Positions 24,608 through 36,692 of a DNA stretch of 64,000 nt are shown piece after piece. The translations under genes were made by a program, and so were the position numbers. The notes below the pieces were generated by a model that worked only from the letters and a program-made list of their open reading frames with translations, made no database searches and was not told the DNA's origin. The first letter of the stretch is position 1; each line of letters opens with the position of its first letter. Origin of the DNA: Pieris napi (lineage: Eukaryota; Arthropoda; Insecta; Lepidoptera; Pieridae); assembly GCF_905475465.1 (NCBI RefSeq), contig NC_062234.1, positions 11,369,001 to 11,433,000 of the forward strand. The letters run 5' to 3'.

Positions 24608-25909
24608 TTCTCTGAGTAATCACAAGTGAAAGTGAAGAAATTAAATGTGAAATAAAACGTTAGAAAAGTTTATTGTTCTCTTACCGGAATAGTGACGTTG
24701 TGTGTGTATAAATATGCGTTATTACTGTATGTAATTAGAATATTATTAACTGAGTGGAGATAAATCTTGCCTTATATATGCTAGCTGTTAATTGTAGCGT
24801 CAGGTTGCTTTGTAATTGTAAGGTGGGATTTTCTTAACACTATAGACTATTAATATAAATATCATTGATATTCTATTCATTAATTCGTTCCAAATATTAA
24901 CATAATAATATGATTTCAATAAAACATTTTCTCGATGTAAAATATCAGTGATATTAATTAGCAATAAGACAATGAAGAGAAATGGTCTGATTCTGTGCGT
25001 CAGATAATAAAAAATATTTTTTCAATAGGTAAAGATATAGCAAGCACTTGAATGATATTGAGATTACGGAAAATTGCGGTCGTTACAAATAATTATAGAA
25101 TACGCCATGCAAATTGAGAAACAATTATCATAACTCGGATATTGCAAAACTTTTATAGATCTTACGTAAAAAAATTACATTGAAACGGTTTTGTTATTCA
25201 TACTACCAACTTGATTACTACATATATTATTCTTTCTAGGACAAGCTTCACGAGACTGTCGGCCAACCTCCAGAAATGGAGTGTCACCAAAAGAAGAAGA
25301 ATCCAGGAGATACCTTCAACATATGAAGTATACTGGAACATTGAATTCGTTTAAATAGTATGCAACATTTTTTAATATAGCGAGAATCAATATAGTTTAC
25401 AGAACCTTGTTATTAACATTATCTGCGGGTAATCTGTTATGTCGACCGAATACTTAAAGTGGTTATGATTAAGTTAATCATACATTCATTTTCATATTTC
25501 TTCCCGATTTATGGATAGAAATCGTACTTCAACTTATTTATAACCTTGTATGGCTAATTCTGTGTTATTTTTATATACAGTTGCGGAATAACAAGAGATG
25601 TTAGCAGCAGATGTTTTTTTTATTTAACAGATTTCAAATACATAGTTGGTATAAAATAGTTATCGTCAATGGCAGTGATATTACTTTGTATCGTTCTAGT
25701 GTTATGAATAAATAAATAATAAAATAACAGAATTTATAAATTGATAAAAAAAGAGTTAATACATATAAGACAACTAATATGGCTTGGATGAAACAAGAAA
25801 AATTATCTTATTTATTAGGCCTTTTTCTCATTCATAGATATCACAGCCTTGTTCTCTCTAGCTCTAGCTTGTTCTCTCTATAAAAGTATAATTAAAGAAA
25901 GATGTTTAA
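24608..25909. other. spacer between esterases 3 and 4
   Basis: AT-rich with no exon. A short segment at 25243-25300 (CACGAGACTGTCGGCC, then CCTCCAGAAATGGAG) resembles 14125-14165 and is probably a worn retroelement fragment. Nothing else is identifiable. The esterase 3 promoter should lie at the left end. Confidence 0.45.
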
Positions 25910-27892
25910 TTATTTTTTTCTTCTAAATTCCTTGTAAGTTTGGTTCCAGAGTAATATTCCTTCATCGTTCCAAAGAGTTTCTTTTGAAAATTCAGTATCA
26001 ATGACCAATAGTTCTGGCTTTATCGGATTTATGGGTTCCCATTTGATTAAGAATTCCTTGTTTATCCACGGGATAGGGTTTCTGTAAAAAGCGTTTTAAA
26101 TTAAGTTCAATCAAAATGTATTGCCGTATACTACTTATTGTCTAAAGGGTCCAAAACGTAAATATAATAAAATAAAAATCCTTCTAATGCATAGCAAACG
26201 AATTTTAAGTCTGCTTTCTGCCTTCAATTCCAACTATACCGAAACATTTCTTTGCAATGTTTGAAGTCAAACATAGAAGTTTCGGGCCTAACAAATTAAA
26301 TCTACTATTAGCGTGATCAAGTGAGCCACGAAAAAAGGGAAACAAAGAATCTTACTCGAATTTAGCGAAGTTTGTCCACATAGTTGTCATTTTGTGTATA
26401 ACGTTTTGTTCTAAAAATGACATAGGTAATGTTACTTCTGGTTTAAATAAATAAAATAGTTCATCAGCATGTGTTGCACCAGAATATCTCACGAAACCAT
26501 AAAGCAACTTCAATAAATTCATCCAGCCATCACGTGCAAACTTATATACAAAGACAGGTTTATCCATATTTCTAATCAAAAGGTCAGCAGTAAATATCAC
26601 AGGATAAACTATACCCGCGTCTCCTTCATATTTTGCTAATAAATCTAAAGCGCCTCTTGTATTTTCCAAATTTCCAAAATATACATTTGTTAACTTCTGC
26701 GATGTCGTAATTTTATCTAACGCAGTTGGAAACTCCAAGTCTCTCGGTAAGGAATCAAAAACATTGAACTTAGATATAGTTGTATCATTTTCTTTTCCAA
26801 CAAACATGAATCCTTCGGCGCTATTAAACCCCATCATTATAGGTACCTTATTAAAACTACCATTTCGTATTATGTTATATGGGCTGTCCGTTATCATTTG
26901 CTCCCTGCCGTTTAAAACTTCTTCAATACATGGGACAAAAATATTTTCTGAGAGAATTGTATCTCCTTCACGTCTGGGTACACGCGTGCCTAACAGTTCC
27001 ATGATTGATTTTTTCTTAAATATTTGCAAAACTTCATAAACGTCTTTTGGTTTATAACCCATTTGTTCGGCAAGTTTGAAGGCTGTTTTTATAGGCTCCA
27101 ATTGCATGCTCCAGGGTGAAATAGCTGAACCACTTTGCATTATAGCTCTATTAAATAAGTTTTTAGACATTGGTGATACTATATGATATAAAACTGACGC
27201 CGATCCAGCACTTTCTCCAAATAAAGTAATGTTATCAGGATCACCATTAAATTGTTTAATATTTTGCTTCACCCAACGAAGAGCTTCTACCTGGTCTTTC
27301 AGTCCCATGTTTCCAGGTGCTTCTTTGATACCTAAACATAGGAAGCCAAGCACTTCTAGTCTATAATTTAAAGTAACTAAAATAACGCCATTTTTGACGA
27401 GATATTCAGGTCCGTACAAAAATGGTGAGCCAGATCCATCTCGGAAGCCTCCACCGTGGATGTAAACCATAACGGGATAGGCTTTTCTATTTAAATCTAG
27501 AGGTGTATAAACATTTAATGTAAGACAGTCTTCATTTCCGGTAATCCATGTTTTTGAGAATCTTTGTGCGCATCTAACATTTTCATTTACCGCGTCAAGT
27601 ACTCCCTCCCATTTTGGAGCTGGTTGAGGATCCTGAAATAATTTATAATGTTATGTAGTGGAACATTAATTAATATGCAATAAAATGTACACTAATTATT
27701 TTGTGTCATAGTTACCTGGAACCTTTCCGTGATCAAAGCATATGGAATGCCATTGTAGCGAAGATGCGTGCCGTCTGTTGAGACGGTGCCACGCAGCAGA
27801 CCCGAGGAAACGCTAATTATGGGCGTGGGCTGCTTTACGAGCTGTGCCAGCCACAACGAAGATAGTACAACCCAACGCCACTGCACTCCCAT
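25910..27892 (-). CDS. carboxylesterase 4 of the cluster (type B, 541 aa)
   Basis: Ester hydrolase with signal peptide MGVQWRWVVLSSLWLAQL. Minus-strand exons are 27892-27716, 27632-26356 and 26081-25910 (1626 nt with the TAA stop). Introns are 83 and 274 bp. Oxyanion HGGG at 118-121, Ser200 in FGESAG, Glu332 in FNSAEG and His447 in GATHADEL form a normal active site. The third exon is ENPIPWINKEFL, then a WEPINPIK segment, then a WNQTYKEFRRKK end. The basic C-terminus (RRKK) resembles a dilysine-type ER signal in composition, but such signals need a cytosolic tail and this protein has no membrane segment. It is a close relative of esterase 3. It is head-to-head with esterase 5, with 1.84 kb between start codons. 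Confidence 0.94.
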
Positions 27893-29734
27893 ACTGGTGA
27901 TTCAATCTGCAAGCTACATGTCACTGGGTTGGGAAGACTTATGAAAACTAGTTGCGTTATAACGTTTTTTTATGTAGTCACCCTGAAACACGTAATTGTT
28001 TAAAAGTTTATAATAAGAGGTAATTAAAAAAGGAATAAAAACAAATTAGATGTCATAAAAATTAATCCACTATAACTTATTTAAACTCCACAAAAAAACT
28101 TAAGTTATTGTTTATTATTTTTAAGAAGCAGTTGTTAGATAGATATGTTTTAAACATGATGTGACGCCTCGTGTGAGTTGGTAAACAATTAAACATTAAA
28201 CAATGCGTGTTGACATTTCTTTACGTCACCGAAACCGAGTCCTTAATTAAATTCCAGAGCATCTGATAAAACAGACATAGTCATGGTATAAAATTTCTTC
28301 CCGGTTTCGCGAATGTTAACATCGTATTGTTATTCGTCAGTCATGTTGTTTAATTGGTTATCAAAACACTATTTATAGCAAGCCTTAATCACTTACCAAC
28401 TGGTTTTTATCACAATCAGCTAAATATTTAAGGTTTAGTATGGCTTGATATTCCGAAACTTAGTTATGCAATTAGTATTTATGTGTAATTGCAAATAACG
28501 ACACCGCGTCTAGTTTCATCGGTGTCATAAATACGAAGAGTGAAGATATCTTTGACTGTACACGCTAAGAGAGAAATCACACAAACAACTTGGCTTTCTT
28601 ATTGTGTACTTTAATTGTCAAGGAATAGAGATCTTATTCATTTGCTAATCCCACCATTACCCAGCCTGTTCCTCAAGTTACAGTTAAATATGAAAGTTGA
28701 TTCTTCGAATATTCGTAATTGTCAAACAAGTGATTTTAATTCTCGCGCGTAATTTTTAATCTTGCGATTGCTATTATTTTGTAGATTAAACTAAATTGTT
28801 TGATTTGTAACTTAACATGTTTTTATTAAATAAACAAAAAATAATCGTTTTTAAGTAAGTTATGAAGCAGTATACAGTATGCTGCATGAACTAAAAAGCA
28901 ATCTTTCCTCTTTAAAATAATCGCATAGAAAAGCACGCGCCTTCTATGTACGAATAGCAAAGTATCAGTTGGTAGGATTCGTTCTATCTTGCTAAAGTAT
29001 TTTCTTACTTTTGTAAATTATTCAAAGACCTATTCCAATGGATCACCAAAGATTTTACAAAAATATTGTTAAATTATCTTATATTAATAATTTCATAATG
29101 TTGCTCAATTAATTATTTGTATCTCCAATATAATACCTTGAACAACCGTGATTAACATGCGTCTTAGAGTTCAATGCTATATGTTTTTACGTACTTATAA
29201 ACATTATACAGTATAGTTTTATTGTGCCGTGAACACGTACGTATTCTTTACGTAACAATAAAATATACAATAATATTATTATCAAAGAAATCACTTTTAG
29301 TTTGTCGACATAACAAAATAAACTGTATATAATAATCAAATTAAATGGTTATAGATAAAGTGACAAGGTTGTGAATGATAACTTTTAGTATTTGATAATG
29401 ACAGGATGATATGATAAATTTATTACTCAGGTAAGTGGTCGTCTGTACAATAATTTTTGTGTATATGAGTCTCACGTGACGTGATTTTGATACTATGATA
29501 GTGTTTGATTAACATAATTTTGAAAGTTTTTAGTTATAGCAAGTTATATGTAGTCATATCCTCACTAACGCTCTCGTAACGTCGAGTCTAACTCTATTTC
29601 CTCTTGCACTGCGATGTCAATCATTAAATGACGTATTAGGTTCAGGATTATTATGTCATATTATATTTATCTTATGCAGCTGATACGCCACAATTCAGTG
29701 GAGAAGTGAGTTTTTCTCAGTTCAGTGGTTCAAA
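27893..29734. other. divergent promoter region of esterases 4 and 5
   Basis: 1.84 kb between two outward-pointing start codons with no exon seen. It should hold both promoters. A TATA-like box with an initiator is visible for esterase 5 and listed separately. On the esterase 4 side, a TTATAA (27957-27962) precedes an initiator-like CCAGTGA (about 27931-27937 on the minus strand), which is weaker evidence. Confidence 0.5.
29662..29699 (+). promoter_or_regulatory. core promoter of esterase 5 (TATA + TCAGT initiator)
   Basis: TATATTTA at 29662-29669 is followed at the usual distance by TCAGT at 29695-29699, the arthropod initiator consensus. The start codon is at 29735, leaving a short leader. 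Further TCAGT copies lie at about 29718 and 29723, so the exact start may vary. Confidence 0.45.
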
Positions 29735-32152
29735 ATGGGGTGGCGGTGGCTAGTGCTTTGGTCGCTGTGGCTGGCAGGGTTTGTGCGCCAGCCCACACTG
29801 CCTCTGCGTATTTCTTCGGGGATTTTGCGAGGATCTGTGTCCCCAGACGGCACGCATTTGCACTACAACGGCATACCTTATGCTTTAGTCACACAGAGAT
29901 TTCAGGTAAGTGCAATTTAAATATGCTTTGGTTTACGCGGGTACATTTAATAAACCTTCTTTAAGCTTGGTTTATATCAAAAACATCCTTTATCGTTATT
30001 ATATTCTTGTGTGTAAATTAATAAATAAATAAAATATGTTAATGTGATTTTCCTTACTTTATTCGCACTAAATGGATTTCGTAAAGAATGAAAATCTAGA
30101 TTTATTAACATAGTAAGTTATTTAATAAAAAACGAAAATTAACAGTAATACTATTCCTAGTGTTTGTTCTTAGTAAATACATAGGCTTGAATTTTAAGCA
30201 TGATTAATACTATAATAACCTGAAAGTGTTATTAGTGTTATATTTTAAATAGTTACGTTAACTATTGCAGAAACCTGGTCCTGAACCTTCTTGGGACGGT
30301 ATATTTGAAGCGATTCATGAAAATATTCGATGTCCACAAAGGATCGGTAAAACCCTTGTTGTTGGCCAGGAAGACTGCTTGACCCTTAACGTTAACACCC
30401 CAGTTAACGTAGATGCAGGCTCCCTTTTACCAGTAATGATTTACATCCACGGAGGTGGATATTTCGACGGTTCCGGAAATAGCGTCGTCTATGGGCCCAA
30501 TAATCTTATAAACAAAGGCGTCATTCTAGTCACCATAAATTATAGATTAAACATTCAAGGTTTTGTTTGTTTGGGTATCAAAGAAGCGCCCGGTAATGCT
30601 GGTATGAAAGATCAAGTAGCAGCCTTGCAATGGGTGCAGCGAAATATAAAAGCTTTTGGTGGAGACCCAGATAATGTTACTTTGTTCGGTGAAAGCGCTG
30701 GCTCCTCTTCGGTTTCGTTTCATATTCTTTCACCAATGTCAAAAGGCCTCTTTCATAAAGCTATATTACAAAGTGGATCATCTATATCACCTTGGGCCTT
30801 ACAATATCGACCTGTTTACATGACAAGCTTACTAACAAAAGTAATGCTTCATAACACCGAGAATGCTGTTGAGTTGTACAATATTTTAATGAATAAAACT
30901 GATGCAGAATTAGTTGTCACAAGAGTTCCTAGAAAAGAAGGTAATACAATAATCTCAGAATTGCTTTATGCGCCTTGCGTAGAAGAAGAAATCAATGGTG
31001 AAGAGCCATTTCTAATAGAACACCCTCATGATATATTGTCTAAGGGAAAGTATAATAAAGTGCCAGTGATGATTGGCATGACCAGCAATGAAGGATATTT
31101 ATTTGCAAATATGGAAAATGACACGGTAATACCTAAAATAGATGTAACAAAGTCTCTGCCTAAAGATTTATTAATAACATCGGATAAGGAGCGCTGTGAA
31201 GTGGGAAACACATTAAAAGAAATCTACAAGTTCGATAGTAACATATCTTCGTCTAATTTTCTGAATCTAGCAAAGTTTTACGGCGAAGTATTCTTTAGTT
31301 ATTCAATAATACAAGAAACAGAGTTATATTTAAAGACCAACACAGAACCAGTATACAGTTATATTTTTAATTATAGTGGTAACAGAAATTTCCTAAAGAA
31401 TTCACTTAGAGAACCGTTCTCTAGTGCTCCGGGAGCGACACATGCAGACGAACTATTTTATATCTTTAGTCAATATCTCATCCCCAATTTGTTTGAGAAT
31501 CAGATGATTGAAAAGGTGACAACTATGTGGACTAATTTTGCTAAATACGGGTATGTTCAGTCTATTTTGCGGCATTTATTTCAAAAGATACAATTTGAGC
31601 AACCATTACATAAGTCATTAAAGAAATAATACTGGAAATAATGTAATATTCTTACACAAGTAACAAGAGGAAAATGTTTCCGAACAAAAAACAGCTCGCC
31701 TAAGGTCACTAACGTTACAGATGCTTAACTGCTGCTTAACCGATTTTGTTGAAAATTTTAATGTGAGCGATGTTAGATATATAAGACTTACTATATGTAA
31801 TTCAATTATTTATTAAGCGTAATTTTTATTATTATTTACCATGATTAATAAACAGCGTTTCTATTCAAATCTTTGCTGCATATTAATTAAAAAAGTAAAC
31901 ATTTAAAAAGAAAATTTTATATCGGATTCCAATATATATATATATGTATTATGTATGCCTTTTTACAGAGAGCCAACACCAGAAACGACAGAACTGCTTC
32001 CATTAAAATGGCATCCATCTACGAAGGCTTCTCCACATTCGTTGGTGATCGACTCACAATTTAGTATAGTGCCAATGGGAACCAGTGAATCTATTAAATA
32101 TTTAAGAAGAATTTATGCTAAGTACAGAAGAAAACAAACCCGTGATTTATAA
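29735..32152 (+). CDS. carboxylesterase 5 of the cluster (type B, 544 aa)
   Basis: Ester hydrolase on the opposite strand from its four paralogs. Exons are 29735-29905, 30271-31550 and 31969-32152, with introns of 365 and 418 bp; the sum is 1635 nt with the TAA stop. The signal peptide is MGWRWLVLWSLWLAGF, very like that of esterase 4. HGGG is at 117-120, Ser199 in FGESAG, Glu331 in TSNEG and His448 in GATHADEL, so the triad is complete. The last exon starts EPTPETTELLPLKW and ends YAKYRRKQTRDL. The frame stays open for about 26 codons past the exon 2 donor, so an intron-retaining transcript would make a protein with another tail. AATAAA overlaps the stop. The ending is longer than in the paralogs. 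Confidence 0.94.
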
Positions 32153-32378
32153 ATAAAAAACTGATGAAGTGAAATATTGTAGTGTAGACACATATTTTAT
32201 AGTATATGAATGTTTAGCTGAATGCCTTCCTGTAATTTATTAAATCGTATATATATATATTGTACAATGCTATTTTTTGTTTTGATAAATATAGTTAGTT
32301 TTCTAAATTTTCTTTTTCTTCAACATCAGTCTGTAAATTTTCGAAATGTTTCATGTGACTTATTATTTTTTCATATGT

Positions 32379-32485
32379 AATACCACAAGAGCTTCAAAAT
32401 TCGACGACAGTCGTCATGACGACTATATTTGTTTGCAACGAACCTTGAGGGAAATACCAGATAATTTTGAAGCTCGAGTGGTATT
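32379..32485. repeat. short foldback repeat downstream of esterase 5
   Basis: The arm TAATACCACAAGAGCTTCAA (32379-32398) is matched inverted at 32463-32485 (TTTTGAAGCTCGAGTGGTAT) around a loop of about 62 nt. It is probably a miniature transposon, and it abuts the next inverted repeat. Confidence 0.6.
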
Positions 32486-32490
32486 CGGGG

Positions 32491-32721
32491 GATTATTTTT
32501 CCGACCCAAATGTCGGCCAATAGAATTGCACCATGAGACGAAATGTACAGTTAACAAATAAGAATTTCATAATGAATAAAACAACTACTTAATACTTTTC
32601 TTGAAGCAACGACCAGAGAAAATTTTCACAAAAAAATTTCAGTATAATACCATGTAGGTTGTACCACGTGACGTCGAATGGTGCAATTCTATTGGCCGAT
32701 ATTTGGGTCGGAAAAATAATC
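32491..32721. mobile_element. MITE-like inverted repeat, 231 bp
   Basis: The left arm begins GATTATTTTTCCGACCCAAA and continues through GGCCAATAGAATTGCACCAT. The right arm is its near-exact reverse complement ending at 32721. Arms are about 50 bp and the middle about 120 bp. No clear target duplication was found, so the superfamily is open. Confidence 0.7.
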
Positions 32722-33391
32722 TATATTATTTATTTTTTCTAGTAAATAGATTTTTTTTAACACATTGAAAAAGGTGTTTAATACAAAATAAACCATGTTG
32801 TCGTTTTATTTGATAATAAATGTGATACATTTATCATAAAACCTAAATACGGCCTGCGGCAACTTTATATAAAAAATAATTTTTTCTATCATTCATAACT
32901 TTTTTATAGATTTTAGTAGGTATATTGAACTAGGATAATTTGTAAAATTACATATTTTAGTAATCAGTCTTTCTCCGATATAAACAAACAAGCATTATAA
33001 AAGTTACACATAATAGAACAAATTCGTCTCACAAAATCTAAGGATATTGGCCCAAATCAGTGTCCCATCTATTCATTTGAAGGCGAAGGAGCCCGGCTGA
33101 GCCGTTATTGGGCCGCTGAATGGGACCCGCTCAATGACGGACTTAGCGAGTTTAATTTTCGCCTCTTTTGATGGATGACCGAGTTCTGAGCTGCCGTAAA
33201 TAGAGCCACATTCTTAAGTCGTTTCATTTCACGCTGTATGCACTTCAATTGGAATTTTAGGAACTTATTTGACATGCCTACGTATATTTGAACAGATAAC
33301 TTATCTAAGTAAAATTTGCATTTTTTACTTAAAACGGGTATTGAAGTGAATTATTGTCGTAATTGATACCAAAAAAGTATTATCTGTACAA

Positions 33392-33518
33392 CCTTGCGAT
33401 TCTGTAACACACTTTTCGAACTCTCACAGCGGTTTTCGCAGCGGCGGTCGCGTCAAATCAGTCGTGAAGGAGTCATTTCGCTGTGAGAGTTCGAAAAGTG
33501 AGTTACAGAATCGCAAGG
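33392..33518. mobile_element. MITE family B, copy 1 (127 bp)
   Basis: Inverted repeat: CCTTGCGATTCTGTAACACA with TTTTCGAACTCTCACAGCG on the left is mirrored on the right. The 45-nt centre contains AGCGGCGGTCGCG and AATCAGTCGTGAAGGAGTCA. Related copies are at 36601-36692 and 51545-51711. Arms of about 43 bp match except for one base. Confidence 0.75.
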
Positions 33519-33779
33519 CAGGTCTAATACATTTGTTTTATTGCGTTACTGTGGCATACGGTGACATGGTTAAAATCCCTTGCAAAATAGTAATCTGTAT
33601 ACATTTCGTAAGGTTACGAGACCTTGTGAGTTTCCTAAACATAATTATTATATATTACAAACGGCTTTATCGATTTTATACTGGGTTAACAGTACCAAAT
33701 CTATTGCAGTATATTTAATTACCCAAAAGTTTAAATCACGCGGTAAATAACTGGTAGGTCGTACAGCATTAACAGGCGT

Positions 33780-33895
33780 GCACGGAGATACCCGGATATA
33801 TCCGGATTATGTTAAACACTACTCGGCCCGGATTACTGGCATTTCCCCGGATTTACGGCGTTTTTCGATGCGTTCCCGGGATTTTAAGCTGCGTA
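33780..33895. repeat. CCGGAT-rich segment
   Basis: Within about 115 bp there are several CCCGGAT/TCCGGAT motifs (for example at 33790, 33800, 33828 and 33845) and a final CCCGGGATT. It is much GC-richer than its surroundings. It may be a fragment of an unidentified element or a cluster of binding sites. Confidence 0.4.
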
Positions 33896-34413
33896 TTGAA
33901 TAGTGCGGTTAATCTTTATGGGCCTCGGCTTATGTGCGAAGATGTATTGTGCTGGATTTTTAAATAAACTATTCCAATATTACGCGACTATTATTTAACG
34001 GATGAAATCAAATTATTATGAAAATGTTTCGTAAAGCTATTAATCAAAACGAGAGTGGCTTGTGATGTTAGTATAGCCAATATACATATAGGAGGTATTA
34101 TAAATAATCTTATTGCTATAAGTTTCCGTGAGTCACATTGAGTAATTAAGATTATAAAAACTATTTAAAAAATACTATAATTATACTAATATGATTATAA
34201 TTTATTAAGAAACATTTAAACTTAAATTATATTTAGTCGATAGATTCTGGATTGTAAAGTATGGTATAATTATAGTAGTTTTTTATGACAATTGATAATT
34301 GTAATGATAAATGATGATGTAAATAATGATTCATTACAATTATTAGAAAATTAATAAGGTATAATTATTTGTCTCTTGCATTCTTGGGTAAATAATTATT
34401 AATAATACAGTAA

Positions 34414-34739
34414 GGGTCTGTTTCACAATGTATGGATAAATTCAAATTCAAAAATCATTTAATCATATGAGTAACACATTGTACACTTATGACTTGTCAG
34501 TAAAGAAATACATATATGTATAATAAAGTACCAAATAGCTATGCAACACATAAATTATTTGGAAGATAAATTGTGCTATTTGACATTCATCGGACTCATA
34601 ACTTATGATGGACTTTATGTGACGAATAGCGCTATCTGACAGTCGTGAAACACAACAATAGTGTTTATCCTACCAATATGTAATAAATAGCTAATTTGGA
34701 ACTTATGTAGAACTTATCCGTACATTGTGAAACTGACCC
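34414..34739. mobile_element. PIF/Harbinger-type MITE with nested LINE tail
   Basis: The terminal repeats GGGTCTGTTTCACAATGTAT (left) and the matching inverted right end share about 26 positions with 2-3 mismatches. TAA flanks both ends (34411-34413 and 34740-34742), the PIF/Harbinger duplication. Inside, 34440-34530 matches the AAATTC-tailed retroelement end seen at 40085-40180, so a LINE tail seems to have inserted into the MITE. Confidence 0.75.
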
Positions 34740-35091
34740 TAAATGTAAAGTAAAATTCTTAAAAAATTAACACGCAATTTCTTTTGCGAAAACAGCGAAA
34801 CCTGAGTTCAAATTTTCACTTTCATTAATATTATCGTAAAGACTTTATTAAACCTATAAAATGTTCGCGAAGACCTAATTTTTCAATATTAAAAGTATAA
34901 TAAGTATGAAATATTTTGCGAGAATTATTCCCTAACGAATTTAAATTAAAAATACCTGGGTCGTAATCATAATCTATTTGTTATTAAGGCAGATTTTTTG
35001 TATTAATATTTTAACAATTGTTAACTAAGTGTTGAAATTCCTAGTTCATATATTATATATAATTATAATATGCTCATTAAATAATAATCCA

Positions 35092-35252
35092 GAGGCGCTA
35101 CAACCATATATGGGTTTTGGCTTCAGTTTGTATCCGTCCGGGGATCGAAGCTACGACCTCAGAATCGAGAATCACCAAATATAAAAACTAATTGTTATCC
35201 CAGTATCAGGGTTGTGAGTCGCACGCAAAAGACACTAGACCAACACTGCTCT
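35092..35252 (-). mobile_element. rearranged SINE remnant
   Basis: The minus strand keeps the tRNA-like head (GGCTTTTGCGTGCGACTCAC-like region at 35215-35240), a box B (GGTCGTAGCTTCGATCCCCG, 35140-35160) and the GCGCCTCT border. A foreign 45-nt segment separates the two promoter boxes and most of the body is missing. Confidence 0.5.
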
Positions 35253-35768
35253 AGAGATATAGAAAATATAGATAGATATACAAATATACTTAGTTACCCC
35301 AGCGTATCTTAAAATTTTCATCAGTATGGCAACCCAACCTGAGATTGTCATAAATTTTCCAAAACCCCCTCATAATGCATATGTTACTGAGGCTATTACG
35401 TGCATTAATGGTTACAGGCGACTTAACCCTTCGATAAACTAAAAACTGTGGGATTTATAGACCGACAGTAAGCCATGAATACTTTCAACAAATTTGCTCC
35501 TTATGTCTGTGGCTTATAACATAAGCTGTGGCGATCTTCTATCGACTAAGATAAAAATATACGTATATAAATATGTCAGGGAATATTATGATGTTATCAT
35601 CGAGTGAATTGACCGTTGATTGGTTGAATGAAATTTCTTTTATTACTTTTACGAATCATAATTATTTTAATTTGATTTGTTATTATTTAATTGTTGGAAT
35701 CATTACGTAACGAATAAAAATATGAATATTACGACCAATCAGAGCACAGCAAATGCCTCGAATGGGGT

Positions 35769-36000
35769 CGAGGCGCCATCTTGACTTTTGACAGTTACCT
35801 GGAGTAACGCAAGACAGTTCTGAATGCTCCTGCCCTTCAGGCGATTGACCACCCCGCGACTGCCCAAGTCGAGGTTCGAGTCTCACAGGAGACGCCCTTA
35901 CGCCAGTCGCGGGAAACACGCCTATTCTGGCCGAGCTGTGCTCGCCAAAACAGCCCGAGCTGAGCTGTAAAGGCCCAAGGCCAACAGCGAGATTACTTTA
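35769..36000. other. GC-rich island of unknown nature
   Basis: About 230 bp at clearly higher GC than its surroundings. It contains a GAGGTTCGAGTCTCAC segment resembling a tRNA box B, a palindrome-like AGCTGTGCTCG/CGAGCTGAGCTG pair and a CCCAAGGCC repeat. It may be an old tRNA-derived SINE or a 5' exon/promoter. I cannot decide. Confidence 0.35.
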
Positions 36001-36600
36001 AGACAAAAAGTTTTGATTTTGGATTCATTCTGGTGTTGAGAAGTTGGACCGAGTTGGGACTAGTATATTGTGATTAAAAGTGAGATCGGTGATTTGAACC
36101 CGCTGCTCGCTGATCTAAGCTAAAGTGTTATTTGAACTTTGTAGGGTTAAAAGGTTTCAAACTAAATTAAATATTGTACGACATTATTCGTGTCTTTTGT
36201 GATCGCACTTTATGTTGACTTTTTTAAAAGATAATTTTATTCGAGTTTTATGAAGGATATGCCTTTAAAGAGAAGAAAACCGATGAAAAAGAATTGTATA
36301 CAATACTGACAGTTATCTACAGAAAATATGACAGTGGCATACGTTTTGTCATTTATTAATCCTATAATGGAATACGTTTAAAAATATTTAAAGGGAATTT
36401 GATAAATATGTATTTGTAATTATTAAAAAAAATAGATGTGTTGTACTGTTCTAGGTTTATTACTTATTTTCTTGTTAAATGTACTAAATAAAAGGATGTT
36501 TTAAGTTTTTTTATAGATTTTTTTTAGAATTATTTAGAATTTTATATTCTTACTATATTTTATTATTTTATTAACCAATTGCCTAGGTTTTAAACAATCT

Positions 36601-36692
36601 GCCTTGCGATTTTGTAACTCACTTTTCGAACTCACACAGCGGTTTTCACAGCGGCGGTTGCGCTTAAATCAGTCGTAAAGCAGTCATTTAAG
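36601..36692. mobile_element. MITE family B, copy 2 (left half only)
   Basis: GCCTTGCGATTTTGTAACTC, the CACAGCGGTTTT segment and AATCAGTCGTAAAGCAGTCA match copy 1 in order. The right arm is absent, so the element is truncated. Confidence 0.65.

Noticed and set aside
7563..32152. Juvenile hormone esterase identity for one of the cluster genes
   Set aside because: Juvenile hormone esterases carry GQSAG at the nucleophile; all five genes have GESAG.
33464..33718. 84-codon plus-strand ORF
   Set aside because: It starts inside MITE family B copy 1 and runs into AT-rich DNA.
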